A stretch of DNA of 64,000 nucleotides, taken from the NCBI GenBank assembly GCA_041397725.1, contig JAWKVZ010000009.1, positions 1-64,000 on the forward strand, in the 5' to 3' direction. Shown piece after piece: positions 1 through 8,495 of the stretch. Every line of letters starts with the position of its first letter. Position 1 is the stretch's first letter. The notes under the pieces are model-generated. The model saw only the letters and a list, made by a program, of their open reading frames with translations, was not told the origin of the DNA and did not search any database. Both the position numbers and the translations under genes were made by a program. Source of the stretch: JAGRKR01 sp041397725 (GTDB taxonomy: Bacteria; Pseudomonadota; Alphaproteobacteria; Rhizobiales; Hyphomicrobiaceae).

Positions 1-1152
1 GAGGTGCGCCTCTTCCGCCATCGCCACCCGGATCGGCCCGTGATCCCCGTGCTGGTCGAGGGCAGCTATCCCGACAACGTGCCGCCGGCGCTTCGCTTCG
101 AGATCACCGCCGACGGCACCGTCACCGACCGCCCCGTGACCATCCTCGGCCCGGACCTGCGGGAGATGGGCGACGGCCGCCAGCTCGGCCTCGCCAAGGT
201 GGTGGCGGGGCTCACCGGCGTTGCGCCGGACGACATCTTCCGGCGCGCTGAGCGGGCGCGGCGGCGCTCGGCGCGGGTCCGCAACGGCATCATCGCCGTG
301 CTGGCGCTCTTGGTCGTTGCCGCGGGGACGAGCGCCTACTTCTTCCGCGAGGAGCTGAAGCGGAACGAGAAGCTGCTGGAGGCGACCCTCAAGACCGCGA
401 CCGATATCGTCATCACGGCCGTCGCCCAGGCCGAGAAGTACAGCGTGCCGCGCCGGGCGACGCTCGAGATGCTGCTCCGCGCCGAAGCCCTCTTCGATCA
501 CATGGCGCGCCTTGGCCGCCCGACGCCGGAGCTGCAGCGCCAGAAGGCCTGGATGCTCATCCAATTCGCCCGCAATTACGAGATCCTCGGCGACACGACG
601 AAGCAGCGGGCACGGGCCGATGAGGCGCAGCGTATTCTGGCGGCACTGGCGCGAGCGCGCCAGGACGATCCTCGCGCGCGGCACGCACTGGCGGCGGCGC
701 ATATCGAACGCGGCGACGTGCTCCGGGCTCAGGGCAAGCTGGCCGACGCGCTCGCCGCCTACACGGCCGCGCGCGCGATTCTCCAGCGCCTCGCCACGTC
801 CGACCCCGGCAACGCCGGCTGGCAGCTCGACCTCGCTGTAAGCAACGAACGTATCGGCGACATGCTGGCTCGGGAACGCCGCACCAAAGAGGCTATAGCT
901 GCCTTCGAGCGTGCCCTCGAAGGCTATCGTGAATTGTTGCGTCGAAACCCTGACGACATGCCCTCGCAGGTTTACTCGGTAGTGCCTCTGTGGCGGATTG
1001 GCAGTCTAAAAGGTAAGGACGGTAAACCTGAACTGGAAGCCGCGCTCGCCATCTTGAAGCCGCTCGCTGCCGCGCAGCGGCTGGACGCTATGCGCATAGG
1101 CTGGATATCGCAGGTCGAGGCCCAGATCGCCGCGATCGAGCGCAAGAACTGA
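1..1152 (+). CDS. TIR-TM-TPR protein, 5' end missing (3' partial of gene)
   Basis: The reading frame is open from base 1 to a TGA at 1150-1152, so the N-terminus lies outside the window. The first 80 residues read like the end of a bacterial TIR domain (IPVLVEG, then PPALRFEI, then a GDG..LGLAKVVAGL segment), which normally precedes a basic linker. A basic linker (RRAERARRRSARVR) and one hydrophobic segment (about residues 97-117) follow. The remaining 260 residues are helical with TPR-like repeats (for example the ALAAAHIERGDVL region and the NERIGDML region). The family places a cytosolic TIR domain, possibly an NADase or signalling module, next to a membrane anchor and a TPR scaffold. The catalytic part of TIR cannot be seen here. 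The TIR call is an inference from the tail of the domain; the TM and TPR parts are clearer. Confidence 0.65.
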   Translation, partial: EVRLFRHRHPDRPVIPVLVEGSYPDNVPPALRFEITADGTVTDRPVTILGPDLREMGDGRQLGLAKVVAGLTGVAPDDIFRRAERARRRSARVRNGIIAVLALLVVAAGTSAYFFREELKRNEKLLEATLKTATDIVITAVAQAEKYSVPRRATLEMLLRAEALFDHMARLGRPTPELQRQKAWMLIQFARNYEILGDTTKQRARADEAQRILAALARARQDDPRARHALAAAHIERGDVLRAQGKLADALAAYTAARAILQRLATSDPGNAGWQLDLAVSNERIGDMLARERRTKEAIAAFERALEGYRELLRRNPDDMPSQVYSVVPLWRIGSLKGKDGKPELEAALAILKPLAAAQRLDAMRIGWISQVEAQIAAIERKN

Positions 1153-1164
1153 CGCGCGCGCATC

Positions 1165-1242
1165 AAACCGACTGGCGTGGGTGGCCGCCTGCGCGGCCAT
1201 GACGAGGAGTGGGCGGCGCGGTGGTGGCGTAACGCGGCCATG
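1165..1242 (+). repeat. REP-like hairpin repeat, copy 1
   Basis: This 78-base stretch is repeated in direct orientation at 1849-1927. Its core holds a perfect stem-loop, TGGCCGC-CTGC-GCGGCCA, at 1182-1199. A short part (GCGGCCATGACGAGGAG) recurs within the copy's tail at 1234-1250. Confidence 0.75.
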
Positions 1243-1381
1243 ACGAGGAGGGCGGGGCGCGCGGCGGCGGCCACAAGGCGGCATCACCCCCGGTTGCTAC
1301 CGAGTGGCGGGCGAGCGCACGCGGCGGCAGGATCGGAAATGCGGCAGGTGACGGTGGCGGCCGCCGCATCTCGTCCCAAGA

Positions 1382-1416
1382 TCGTCATGGCCGCGCAGGC
1401 GGCCACCCACGCCACC
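1382..1416 (-). repeat. REP-like hairpin repeat, inverted copy
   Basis: The reverse complement matches the core of copy 1 over about 33 bases, including the perfect stem-loop, here at 1388-1405. It sits 56 bases before the GIY-YIG gene. Confidence 0.75.
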
Positions 1417-1471
1417 ATCGTCACACGCTGGCGACGATGACGGCAGGCCCGAGCCGGCAGGAGCGCACGCC

Positions 1472-1837
1472 ATGGGCGGCTGGATCGACAAGGTGCCGAC
1501 CGTTTACCTGCTGGCGAGCCGCCGCAACGGCGTACTCTACGTCGGTGTAACGAGCGATCTCGCCGGGCGGATTTGCGTGCACCGGCAGGATCTGAACGAC
1601 GGGTTCACGAAGCGATATGGCGTGCACCGGCTCGTCTATTACGAGGTGCACGAGGCCATGGAGGCGGCGATCCGGCGCGAAAGCCGGCTCAAGAAGTGGA
1701 AACGGGCGTGGAAGGTGCGCCTTATCGAAAACATGAACCCCGAATGGGCGGATCTCTACGACGAGGCGAACGGCACGATCCGCGACGGTCCGGCCGACGT
1801 GGCCCGGGCAGGGCGTGGCGAAGAGTGGGGGCAATAG
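1472..1837 (+). CDS. GIY-YIG superfamily endonuclease, small single-domain type
   Basis: A 121-residue protein made almost entirely of one GIY-YIG domain. The first motif appears as VYLLAS followed by LYVGVTSDL, then an Arg in GRICVH. The conserved YGVHRLVYYE segment and the catalytic Glu in AIRRESRLKKWKR follow. This is the common YhbQ/UPF0213-like stand-alone form of about 90-125 residues; its cellular substrate is not settled. The ATG at 1472 has a CAGGAG ribosome site nine bases upstream. The gene is flanked on both sides by copies of the same hairpin repeat, in direct orientation, an arrangement that suggests the gene and the repeats moved together. Confidence 0.9.
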   Translation: MGGWIDKVPTVYLLASRRNGVLYVGVTSDLAGRICVHRQDLNDGFTKRYGVHRLVYYEVHEAMEAAIRRESRLKKWKRAWKVRLIENMNPEWADLYDEANGTIRDGPADVARAGRGEEWGQ

Positions 1838-1848
1838 CCGCGGCGCGT

Positions 1849-1927
1849 CCAACCGATTGGCGTGGGTGGCCGCCTGCGCGGTCCTGACGAGGAGTGGGCG
1901 GCGAGGCGATGGCTTAACGCGGCCATG
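1849..1927 (+). repeat. REP-like hairpin repeat, copy 2
   Basis: A direct copy of 1165-1242 with scattered differences. The right arm of the hairpin is degraded (GCGGTCC instead of GCGGCCA). It begins 11 bases after the GIY-YIG stop codon. Confidence 0.75.
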
Positions 1928-2053
1928 GGCGGCGCGGAGCGCGGGCGGGGCCTGCGCCCTCGCGCCCCCTCGACGCGCGGAGCGCGGGCGGGCAGGATGG
2001 AGCGCGACGCGGGTGCGCCGCGCCGCAACCCTCGCAAGCAGGATCACACCGCC

Positions 2054-2794
2054 ATGTCCGTGACGCTCACCTTCGTCGGCTCGGGAGACAGCTTCGGCTC
2101 CGGCGGACGCTTCAACACCTGCTTCCTCGTCGATGCGCCGGGCATCCGCTTCTGCATCGATTTCGGCGCCACGAGCCTCGTGGCGCTCAATGCGCTCGGT
2201 ATCGCACACAACTCCATCGATGCCATCCTGTTGACGCACTTCCACGGCGATCACGCCGGCGGCGTGCCGTTCCTCATCATGGACGCCATGCTCGGAGCCA
2301 AGCGCGACCGGCCGCTCACCGTCGCCGGCCCGCGCGAGACGACGGCGCGCATGCGCGAGATCTCGGCGGCGATGATGCCGGGCATGCACGCAATGACGCC
2401 GAAGTTCCCGATCACCTGGATCGACATGGAGACCGAGCGCCCGCACACCATCGGGCCGCTGACGGTCAGAACCTGGCCGGCCATCCATACCCGGGAGACG
2501 AACCCGACCTCGCTGCGCGTCGAGGTGGCTGGCAAGTCCATTGCCTATACGGGCGACAGCGAGTGGACCGAGCACATGCCGGCGCTGGCCGACGGCGCCG
2601 ATCTGCTGATCGCGGAGTGCTACTTCTACCAGAAGCCCATCCGCTTCCATCTCAACTGGCCGGATATCGTCGCCCACCGGCACGAGCTCAAGGCGCGCCG
2701 GCTCATCCTGACGCACCTCGGCCGGGAGATGCTGGCCAATCTCGAGCACGTCAGCGAGCAGTGCGCCGAGGACGGACTGATCGTCGAGCTGTGA
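2054..2794 (+). CDS. Metallo-beta-lactamase-fold hydrolase
   Basis: A 246-residue protein with the metal-binding motif THFHGDHAGG: H62, H64, D66 and H67. A later Asp in YTGDSE and a His in LTHLGRE would complete a two-metal site. The N-terminal TFVGSGDSFGSGGRFNT is typical of the RNase Z/arylsulfatase-like branch of the fold, which cleaves phosphodiesters or sulfate or lactone esters. The true substrate cannot be told from sequence. The ATG at 2054 is chosen because the fold begins right there; the open frame upstream (from 1862) is repeat-derived, low-information sequence. The next gene, an amidase, follows 128 bases downstream on the same strand. Confidence 0.85.
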   Translation: MSVTLTFVGSGDSFGSGGRFNTCFLVDAPGIRFCIDFGATSLVALNALGIAHNSIDAILLTHFHGDHAGGVPFLIMDAMLGAKRDRPLTVAGPRETTARMREISAAMMPGMHAMTPKFPITWIDMETERPHTIGPLTVRTWPAIHTRETNPTSLRVEVAGKSIAYTGDSEWTEHMPALADGADLLIAECYFYQKPIRFHLNWPDIVAHRHELKARRLILTHLGREMLANLEHVSEQCAEDGLIVEL

Positions 2795-2922
2795 GACCGC
2801 GGAGCGTCCTCGGGCCTCGGGCGGCTTCACCGCGACGGCGCTTTTGCGTTGATTGCGACGGCCGGCTCGACCATGCTCTGAGCATGCAGAGGTAACCACG
2901 TGTCCGCGGGAGCAGAAAAATC

Positions 2923-4416
2923 ATGAAATCGTCTGAGTTGCTGGCGCTGTCGGCCGTCGAGATGCGCCGGCGCATCGGCTCGAAGGAGATCTCGCCCGTC
3001 GAGCTTCTGGAAGCGTCGATCGCGCGCATCGAGGCGGTCAACCCGGCCGTCAACGCCGTCACCGCTATGTGCCTCAACCGCGCCCGCAAGGAGGCGAAGG
3101 CGGCCGAGAAGGCGGTGCTCAAGGGCGAGCCGCTCGGCCTGCTGCATGGCCTGCCGACTGGCGTCAAGGATCTCGAGGACACGGAAGGCCTGCTCACCAC
3201 CTACGGCTCTCCGCTCTACCGCGACTTCGTGCCGAAGAAGGATACCGTCATGGTCGCGCGCGTGCGCGAGGAGGGCGCGATCGTCGTCGGCAAGACGAAC
3301 GTGCCGGAATTCGGAGCCGGCGCCAACAGTCGCAACGTCGTGTGGGGCGCCACGGGCAATCCGTTCAACCCGACGCTCAACCCCGGTGGCTCATCCGGCG
3401 GCTCGGCGGTGGCGCTCGCCTGCGATATGCTCCCCATCTGCACCGGCTCCGATACCGGCGGCTCGCTGCGCATTCCCGGCGCCATGAACGGCGTCGTCGG
3501 CTTCCGGCCGTCGCCCGGCGTGGTGCCGCATCAGCGCCGCGGGCTCGGCTGGGCGCCGATCTCCGTGCTCGGCCCCATGGGCCGCAACGTTGCCGACACC
3601 TGCCTGCTGCTGGCGGCGCAGGCAGGCATGGACCCGATCGATCCTCTGTCCTACCCGCTCCACGGCGAGGGCTTCGAGACGCCGATGCCCGTCGATCTCG
3701 GCAATCTGCGCGTGGCCTGGACCGAGGATTTCGGCGGGTGCCCGGTCAGCAAGGACATCCGCAAGACCTTCCGCGGCAAGGTCAAGGCGATGCGCCATCT
3801 CTTCCGCGAGTGCGCGGAGGTGAAGCTCGACTTCGGCGAGGCGGATCGCTGCTTCGACGTCATCCGCGCCGTGGCCTATGCCGCCCGCTACCGCGACGCC
3901 TACGAGCGCGATCCGGCGTCACTCGGCCCCAACGTGCGCGCCAACTACGAGATGAGCGCGGCCATGAGCCTCGCCGATTTCGCCTGGGCGCACACCGAGC
4001 AGACGCAGATCTTCCGCCGCTTCCAGAAGGTCTTCCGCGACTACGATCTCGTGCTGGCGCCGACCGTGCCGGTGACGCCGTTCCCGTGGAAGCAGCTCTA
4101 CCTCGACGAGATGGACGGCAAGAAGCTGCGCAACTACTACCACTGGCTGGCGCTCACCTACTACATCACGCTGGTGACCAACCCGTCGATCTCGATGCCG
4201 TGCGGGCGGGACCATGCCGACATGCCGTTCGGCCTGCAGGTGGTGGCGCCGATGCATGCCGACTTCGAGCTACTCTCCGCGGCTCACGCCATGGAGCAGG
4301 CGTTCGAGGCCGATCCCGTGCTGGCGCGGCCGAAGCCGGACCTCGCGAAGCTCAAGAAGGCCAAGGGCGATCTCAAGTCCATCGTCACGCACCCGCCGAA
4401 GTGGAAGGGTGCCTGA
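2923..4416 (+). CDS. Amidase-signature family hydrolase
   Basis: A 497-residue enzyme of normal length for the family. The catalytic Ser-cisSer-Lys triad is readable: K82 in TGVKDLED, S157 in the GGSSGGS motif (155-161) and S181 in GSDTGGSLR. The spacings (75 and 24 residues) equal those of known family members such as FAAH. It hydrolyses a carboxamide to acid and ammonia; the substrate is unknown. No signal peptide is seen, so it is cytoplasmic. A GGGAG element lies about ten bases before the ATG. The absence of gatC/gatB nearby and the long C-terminal part argue against GatA of the tRNA amidotransferase. Confidence 0.93.
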   Translation: MKSSELLALSAVEMRRRIGSKEISPVELLEASIARIEAVNPAVNAVTAMCLNRARKEAKAAEKAVLKGEPLGLLHGLPTGVKDLEDTEGLLTTYGSPLYRDFVPKKDTVMVARVREEGAIVVGKTNVPEFGAGANSRNVVWGATGNPFNPTLNPGGSSGGSAVALACDMLPICTGSDTGGSLRIPGAMNGVVGFRPSPGVVPHQRRGLGWAPISVLGPMGRNVADTCLLLAAQAGMDPIDPLSYPLHGEGFETPMPVDLGNLRVAWTEDFGGCPVSKDIRKTFRGKVKAMRHLFRECAEVKLDFGEADRCFDVIRAVAYAARYRDAYERDPASLGPNVRANYEMSAAMSLADFAWAHTEQTQIFRRFQKVFRDYDLVLAPTVPVTPFPWKQLYLDEMDGKKLRNYYHWLALTYYITLVTNPSISMPCGRDHADMPFGLQVVAPMHADFELLSAAHAMEQAFEADPVLARPKPDLAKLKKAKGDLKSIVTHPPKWKGA

Positions 4417-4430
4417 GGCCGCGGCCCGGC

Positions 4431-5807
4431 TCAGACCGCGAGATTGCCGCCGACGGTGATGTTGGCGAAGCCGCTGGCGCCGGTCCGGGCGAGGTCCGGG
4501 CCGGTCGGCACGTGGTGATCCATGGCGCGGATGGCGCCGCGCCGCGTGCCGGAGATCATGTTGTTGGCTACGAGCACCGCGCCGCCTGCCGCGTCCCGGC
4601 TGATGCCGATGCCGATGTCGGCCTTGCGGATGAGATTGCCTGTGGCGACGACCTCGCGCCGGAAGCGGCCCCAGCCGATCTGAATGCCCACGGCGGCCGC
4701 ATCCTCGACGACGTTACCGGTGACCGCGGTGTCGGCCTCGACGGCGATGCCGGTGCCGCGCGCCTCGCCCTCGCCCTTGTAGGGCACTAGGCGGCGGATG
4801 AGATTGCCCTGTACGACGGCGAGCCGGCCGCCCGAATCGAAGTTGGTGACGGAGACGCCGACGGCGGCGGTGTCGATGATGTTGTCGGAGATGACGGCGC
4901 CCTCGAAGCCGAACTCCGCGTAGAGCGCGACCTCGCCGAGCCGTGAGCCGTTGTTGGCGACAATCTGCAGATTGGAGGCCGCGTTGCCGCGCACGGCGCT
5001 GAAGGTGCAGTCGGAGATGCGGTTGCCCGTGACCAGCACCGAGGCGGCGCGGAAGAGGTTGACGCCGTTGCCGTTCTGTCCGGTGCCGCCGGATTGCGCG
5101 CGAATGCGTTCGATGCGGTTGCCGGCGATGCGCGTGCCGTCCTCGCCCGCCTTCGAGCGCCAGACGAGGATGCCGTTGTCGGCGCAGTCGTGCACGTGAT
5201 TGTGTGCGATCTCGAGGCCCTCGGCGTCGAGGCTGAAGAGGCCGGCGCGACGACAGGCGGCAATCTCGCAGTCGCTGATGCGGGCCGCGACCCGCTCGAG
5301 GGCGAGGCCGTTGGCGGCGCTGCCGGTGATGCGCAGGCGGGTGAAGCTGACGCGGTGCGCACGCCTGATCTCGACGAGGGCGGGCTGCGCCCCGTTTGAC
5401 GGCAGGGCGGCGCTGCCGTCGAGCACGAGCCCCGAGAGGCTGAGATCGCTGGTGTCATCGCCCCGTAGCAGGGGACCGCGGCCGCCGAGGATGAGCACGG
5501 TCGCACCCGGCGTGCCGGCGATGCGTGTAGCGGGCCGCATCGTCAAGGGGCCGGTCAGGAAGCGGCCGGGTGGCAGGATGAGAGTGCGGCCCGTGCCCGC
5601 GAGGCGATCGATCGCGCCTTGCAGCGCCGCCGTCTGCACCGCCGGGGCGTCGGGCACGAGGCCGAGGTCGCGCGCCCTCGCCACGCGCTTCGCCGCCCGC
5701 GGGGAGGTGGCCCCGGCAGGGCGCGGGCCGGTGGCGGCGAGGCTCGCGGTCCCGCCCAGGAGCAGGCTCGCGCCGAGGAGCTGACGACGATCGAGCGGCC
5801 GGATCAT
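4431..5807 (-). CDS. Tat-exported right-handed beta-helix repeat protein (TIGR03808 type)
   Basis: A 458-residue protein starting MIRPLDRRQLLGASLLLGG, a twin-arginine-like signal followed by an Ala-rich region, so export by the Tat path is likely. The mature part begins with the pectate-lyase-3-like AALQGAIDRL and LILPPGRF motifs. It then shows many short repeats rich in Asn, Gly and Ile (NRIERI, NGVNLF, NGSRLG, NNMISG), the signature of a parallel beta-helix. TIGR03808 proteins have this design and no proven function. The start at 5807 is preferred over longer forms because the Tat signal must be N-terminal; AGGG lies six bases upstream. It ends 14 bases from the convergent amidase gene. Confidence 0.88.
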   Translation of the reverse strand: MIRPLDRRQLLGASLLLGGTASLAATGPRPAGATSPRAAKRVARARDLGLVPDAPAVQTAALQGAIDRLAGTGRTLILPPGRFLTGPLTMRPATRIAGTPGATVLILGGRGPLLRGDDTSDLSLSGLVLDGSAALPSNGAQPALVEIRRAHRVSFTRLRITGSAANGLALERVAARISDCEIAACRRAGLFSLDAEGLEIAHNHVHDCADNGILVWRSKAGEDGTRIAGNRIERIRAQSGGTGQNGNGVNLFRAASVLVTGNRISDCTFSAVRGNAASNLQIVANNGSRLGEVALYAEFGFEGAVISDNIIDTAAVGVSVTNFDSGGRLAVVQGNLIRRLVPYKGEGEARGTGIAVEADTAVTGNVVEDAAAVGIQIGWGRFRREVVATGNLIRKADIGIGISRDAAGGAVLVANNMISGTRRGAIRAMDHHVPTGPDLARTGASGFANITVGGNLAV

Positions 5808-5928
5808 GGGATGCCCTGTCTGTTGCTGCAGTCGATACAACGCGTGTGCCGCGCCGATGGCGACGTCCATTCCGCGTGGAGAAGCAACTCCCGGGCCAGA
5901 CGCAGCGGACGAGGGCGTTCGACGCGCG

Positions 5929-6630
5929 TTAACCGACGCGCGGACGGGCGAGGGCGCCGGCGATGATCTCAAGCGTGCCCGCGACGGCGCGGGCGCGGTC
6001 GAGTGGCGCCATGTCCGGGTGGCGGCGACGATGGGCGCGTCGGCGCTCGACGAGCCAGGCCGGAATGTGCACGAAGCCGACCCGACGCGGGCCGCCGGCG
6101 CGCCGGCTGGCGAGGAGTGCGTGGTACAGCAGCGCGTTGCACAGGTAGGTGCCGGCGTCCCACGAGAGGTAGGCGGGAAGGCCCTGGCGACGCAACCGCT
6201 CGACAAGCAGCCTCGTCGGCAAGGCCGCCGCCAGGAACTCGGGTGCGTCCGAGGCGAGACGGTCGGATGGAGGCAGCTCGCCGGCCGCGTCGATGTGCGG
6301 TGCCGTCACGTTGCGGGCGCGGGCCTCGATCTCGAAGCCCCGGGCCATGCTGGAAACGCCGAGATGCAGCGAGAGCTCCGGCGCCATGTCCTCGTGCAGC
6401 GCGGCGAGGCGGCTCGGCGCCGCGCGCCACTCGGTCGGCAGCACCGACCAGTGGACCTCATAGCCGGGAAAGGCCGAGCGGGCCGCCTTCGCCACCTCCG
6501 GCACGATGTGCGACGTGGCGTTCTCGGGCATGCCCGGAAACGGTCCGAAGCCTGTGAGGAGGATCGCCCGGCGGGCGCGCTTCTCGGCAGGGATGGCAGG
6601 CGCCGGGCGCCGGGACACGAGCTTTTGCAC
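5929..6630 (-). CDS. pcp: Pyroglutamyl-peptidase I (peptidase C15)
   Basis: A 233-residue cysteine peptidase that removes N-terminal pyroglutamate from peptides in the cytoplasm. The N-terminal LLTGFGPFPG motif, the Glu of FEIEARARN (E102), the nucleophile Cys in DAGTYLCNALLYH (C164) and the His in VGFVHIPAW (H188) match the family's Glu-Cys-His triad in order and spacing. The start codon is a GTG with no strong ribosome site, so the first about 20 residues are uncertain. The protein has a basic C-terminal tail. It lies 121 bases upstream of the beta-helix gene on the same strand and downstream of meaB, so transcription from meaB onward may reach it. Confidence 0.88.
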   Translation of the reverse strand: MQKLVSRRPAPAIPAEKRARRAILLTGFGPFPGMPENATSHIVPEVAKAARSAFPGYEVHWSVLPTEWRAAPSRLAALHEDMAPELSLHLGVSSMARGFEIEARARNVTAPHIDAAGELPPSDRLASDAPEFLAAALPTRLLVERLRRQGLPAYLSWDAGTYLCNALLYHALLASRRAGGPRRVGFVHIPAWLVERRRAHRRRHPDMAPLDRARAVAGTLEIIAGALARPRVG

Positions 6631-6738
6631 GGTGTTGTCCGTTGTTATCGTGTGTTGTCGGCACGAACACCCCCGAGGTCGCCGACGCCCGACAATGCCA
6701 CCCCGGCCAGGCCAAGAGCAAGTGCGGCCCCGGGCGCG

Positions 6739-7755
6739 TCAGCCCGGCCGGACGAGGCGTATGATCTGGTCCACGGCGAGCTGCGGCGTGAGATGGCCGT
6801 TGCGGACCTCGGTCTCGAGCCGCGGCAAGGCCTCTTCGACGCCGGGCGTGTCCCTGAGCACGCTCATCAGCCGATCCTGCAGCAGCTCGTGCATCCAGCG
6901 CACGGCCTGCTGGCGGCGCCGCGCCAGCCATTCTCCGCTCGCCGTCGTCCTGGAGCGGTGGTCCTCGATCTGCGCCCAGAGTGCATCGAGACCGAGATTG
7001 AGCTGTCCCGACACGGTGACCACGCTCGGCTGCCATGTCGGTGAGGCCGGCGTCAGAATATTGAGCGCGCCTTGATACTCAGCCGCGGCGCGGCGCGCGC
7101 GGTCGATGTTGTCGCCGTCGGACTTGTTGACGGCAATGAGGTCGGCGATCTCGATGATGCCCTTCTTGATGCCCTGGAGGTCGTCACCGCCGCCCGCCAG
7201 CAGCAGAACGAGGAAGAAGTCGACCATTTCTGCGACCGCGACCTCGGACTGTCCGACGCCGACGGTCTCGACGATGACGATGTCGAAACCGGCGGCCTCC
7301 AGCAGGGCCATCGTCTCGCGAGTCTTGCGCGTGACGCCGCCGAGTGTGCCCGAGGTCGGCGAGGGACGGATGAAGGCGGACGCGGACTGTGCGAGACGCG
7401 CCATGCGCGTCTTGTCGCCGAGGACGGAGCCGCCGGTCCGGCTCGAGGTCGGATCGACGGCGAGCACGGCCACGCGATGGCCGGCCTCGATGAGGTTCAT
7501 GCCGAGCTGGTCGATGAGGGTCGACTTGCCGACGCCGGGAACGCCGGTGATGCCGAGGCGATGGGCGCGGCCCGTTGCCGGCAAAAGGGCTTGCAGCAAC
7601 GCCTGGGCCTGGCGCTGATCGTCCAGGCGTGTGCTCTCGACGAGCGTGATGGCGCGCGCCAGCAGCGCCCGGCTGCCCTCGGTGATGCCGCGGGCGAGTT
7701 CGGCGACGTCGTACTGGCGCCTCGGCGCCGCGGTGCGTGTTGGATCTGATCGCAT
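6739..7755 (-). CDS. meaB: Methylmalonyl-CoA mutase-associated GTPase MeaB (ArgK family)
   Basis: A 338-residue G3E GTPase. The P-loop GITGVPGVGKST is at about residues 69-79, followed by AVDPTSSRTGGSVLGDKTRM (switch region), VIVETVGVGQSE (Walker B/switch) and VNKSDGDN (base recognition). MeaB protects adenosylcobalamin-dependent methylmalonyl-CoA mutase and gates cofactor loading. No mutase gene is in the window, so its partner must be elsewhere. The ATG at 7755 is selected because GGAG lies six bases upstream; a TTG at 7782 is the only longer option. Eleven bases or less of coding-free space separate it from the upstream DJ-1 gene region. Confidence 0.93.
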   Translation of the reverse strand: MRSDPTRTAAPRRQYDVAELARGITEGSRALLARAITLVESTRLDDQRQAQALLQALLPATGRAHRLGITGVPGVGKSTLIDQLGMNLIEAGHRVAVLAVDPTSSRTGGSVLGDKTRMARLAQSASAFIRPSPTSGTLGGVTRKTRETMALLEAAGFDIVIVETVGVGQSEVAVAEMVDFFLVLLLAGGGDDLQGIKKGIIEIADLIAVNKSDGDNIDRARRAAAEYQGALNILTPASPTWQPSVVTVSGQLNLGLDALWAQIEDHRSRTTASGEWLARRRQQAVRWMHELLQDRLMSVLRDTPGVEEALPRLETEVRNGHLTPQLAVDQIIRLVRPG

Positions 7756-7793
7756 CCGTTCTCCAGGCACGAGCGAGGCCAACTGGTCCGCGC

Positions 7794-8495
7794 TCAGTCG
7801 GTCCGGCCGGCCAGCCGCTCGGCCGCCTGGCGCACGAGCGTGGCGCGGCGCTCCAGGTAGGGACCCATGAACTCGCGGAAGCCGGCGACCACCGCCGGCG
7901 GCGCCGTGTCCGGGGAGCCCGCGGTGAAGGGTGGATCGGGGTTATACTCCATATAGAGCTGGATGCGCTCCGCCGTCTGGCGATCGGCGATCAGGCTGGC
8001 GATGAGCAGACCGAAATCGATGCCCGCCGTCACACCACCGCCCGTGATGCGATTGCGATCGACGCACACGCGCGTCTTGACCGGCGTGGCGCCGAAGGCA
8101 GCCAGGAAGTCCATCGACGCCCAATGCGTTGCCGCCCTGTAGCCCTGGAGCAGGCCCGCCGCGCCGAGAACCAGCGCGCCCGTGCAGACCGAGGTTACGT
8201 AGCGGGCCGTCTCGCCCTGGCGCCTGACGAATGCCAGCACCTCGTCGTCGAGAAGGAGATCGTTCATGCCAGGGCCGCCCGGCACGCAGATGACGTCCAG
8301 CTTGGGACAGTCCTCGAGGGTCGCGGTGGCCATGATCGGCAGCCCGACATCACTGGTGACGGCCTCGCGCCGCTTCCAGACGAGATGCACTTTGGCGCCG
8401 GGAATGCGGGCGAACGCCTCGAAGGGCCCCGTGAGATCGAGCTGCGTCAGATTCGGGAAGAGCAGCAACCCGATGTGCGTCGTCTTCTCGGTCAT
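7794..8495 (-). CDS. DJ-1/PfpI family protein, isonitrile-hydratase-like
   Basis: A 233-residue DJ-1/PfpI-fold protein. The nucleophile elbow is VTSVCTGALVLGAAGLL with C104. D20 (NLTQLDLTGPFE) and T105 sit at the same spacing from the Cys (84 residues and one residue) as the catalytic Asp17, Cys101 and Thr102 described for Pseudomonas isonitrile hydratase. That enzyme hydrates isonitriles to N-formamides. The family also includes GlxA-type regulators, but the AraC-type DNA-binding domain is absent here. A GGAGG site eight bases upstream fixes the ATG at 8495. It is followed by meaB after 38 bases on the same strand. The substrate is inferred only. Confidence 0.82.
   Translation of the reverse strand: MTEKTTHIGLLLFPNLTQLDLTGPFEAFARIPGAKVHLVWKRREAVTSDVGLPIMATATLEDCPKLDVICVPGGPGMNDLLLDDEVLAFVRRQGETARYVTSVCTGALVLGAAGLLQGYRAATHWASMDFLAAFGATPVKTRVCVDRNRITGGGVTAGIDFGLLIASLIADRQTAERIQLYMEYNPDPPFTAGSPDTAPPAVVAGFREFMGPYLERRATLVRQAAERLAGRTD

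Larger units (their letters stand above)
1153..1471. other. Gene-free spacer made largely of repeat copies
   Basis: No convincing gene is visible on either strand. The spacer holds repeat copy 1 (1165-1242), the inverted copy (1382-1416) and GC-rich filler between them. It separates the TIR-TPR gene from the GIY-YIG gene. Confidence 0.6.

Noticed and set aside
2054..2794. The first metallo-beta-lactamase-fold protein as RNase Z
   Set aside because: The length and motif are near, but the long RNase Z exosite arm is not evident; left as a general hydrolase.
1421..2899. A 492-codon minus-strand open frame opposite the GIY-YIG and hydrolase genes
   Set aside because: It covers repeat copies and two clear plus-strand genes, and shows no family motif.
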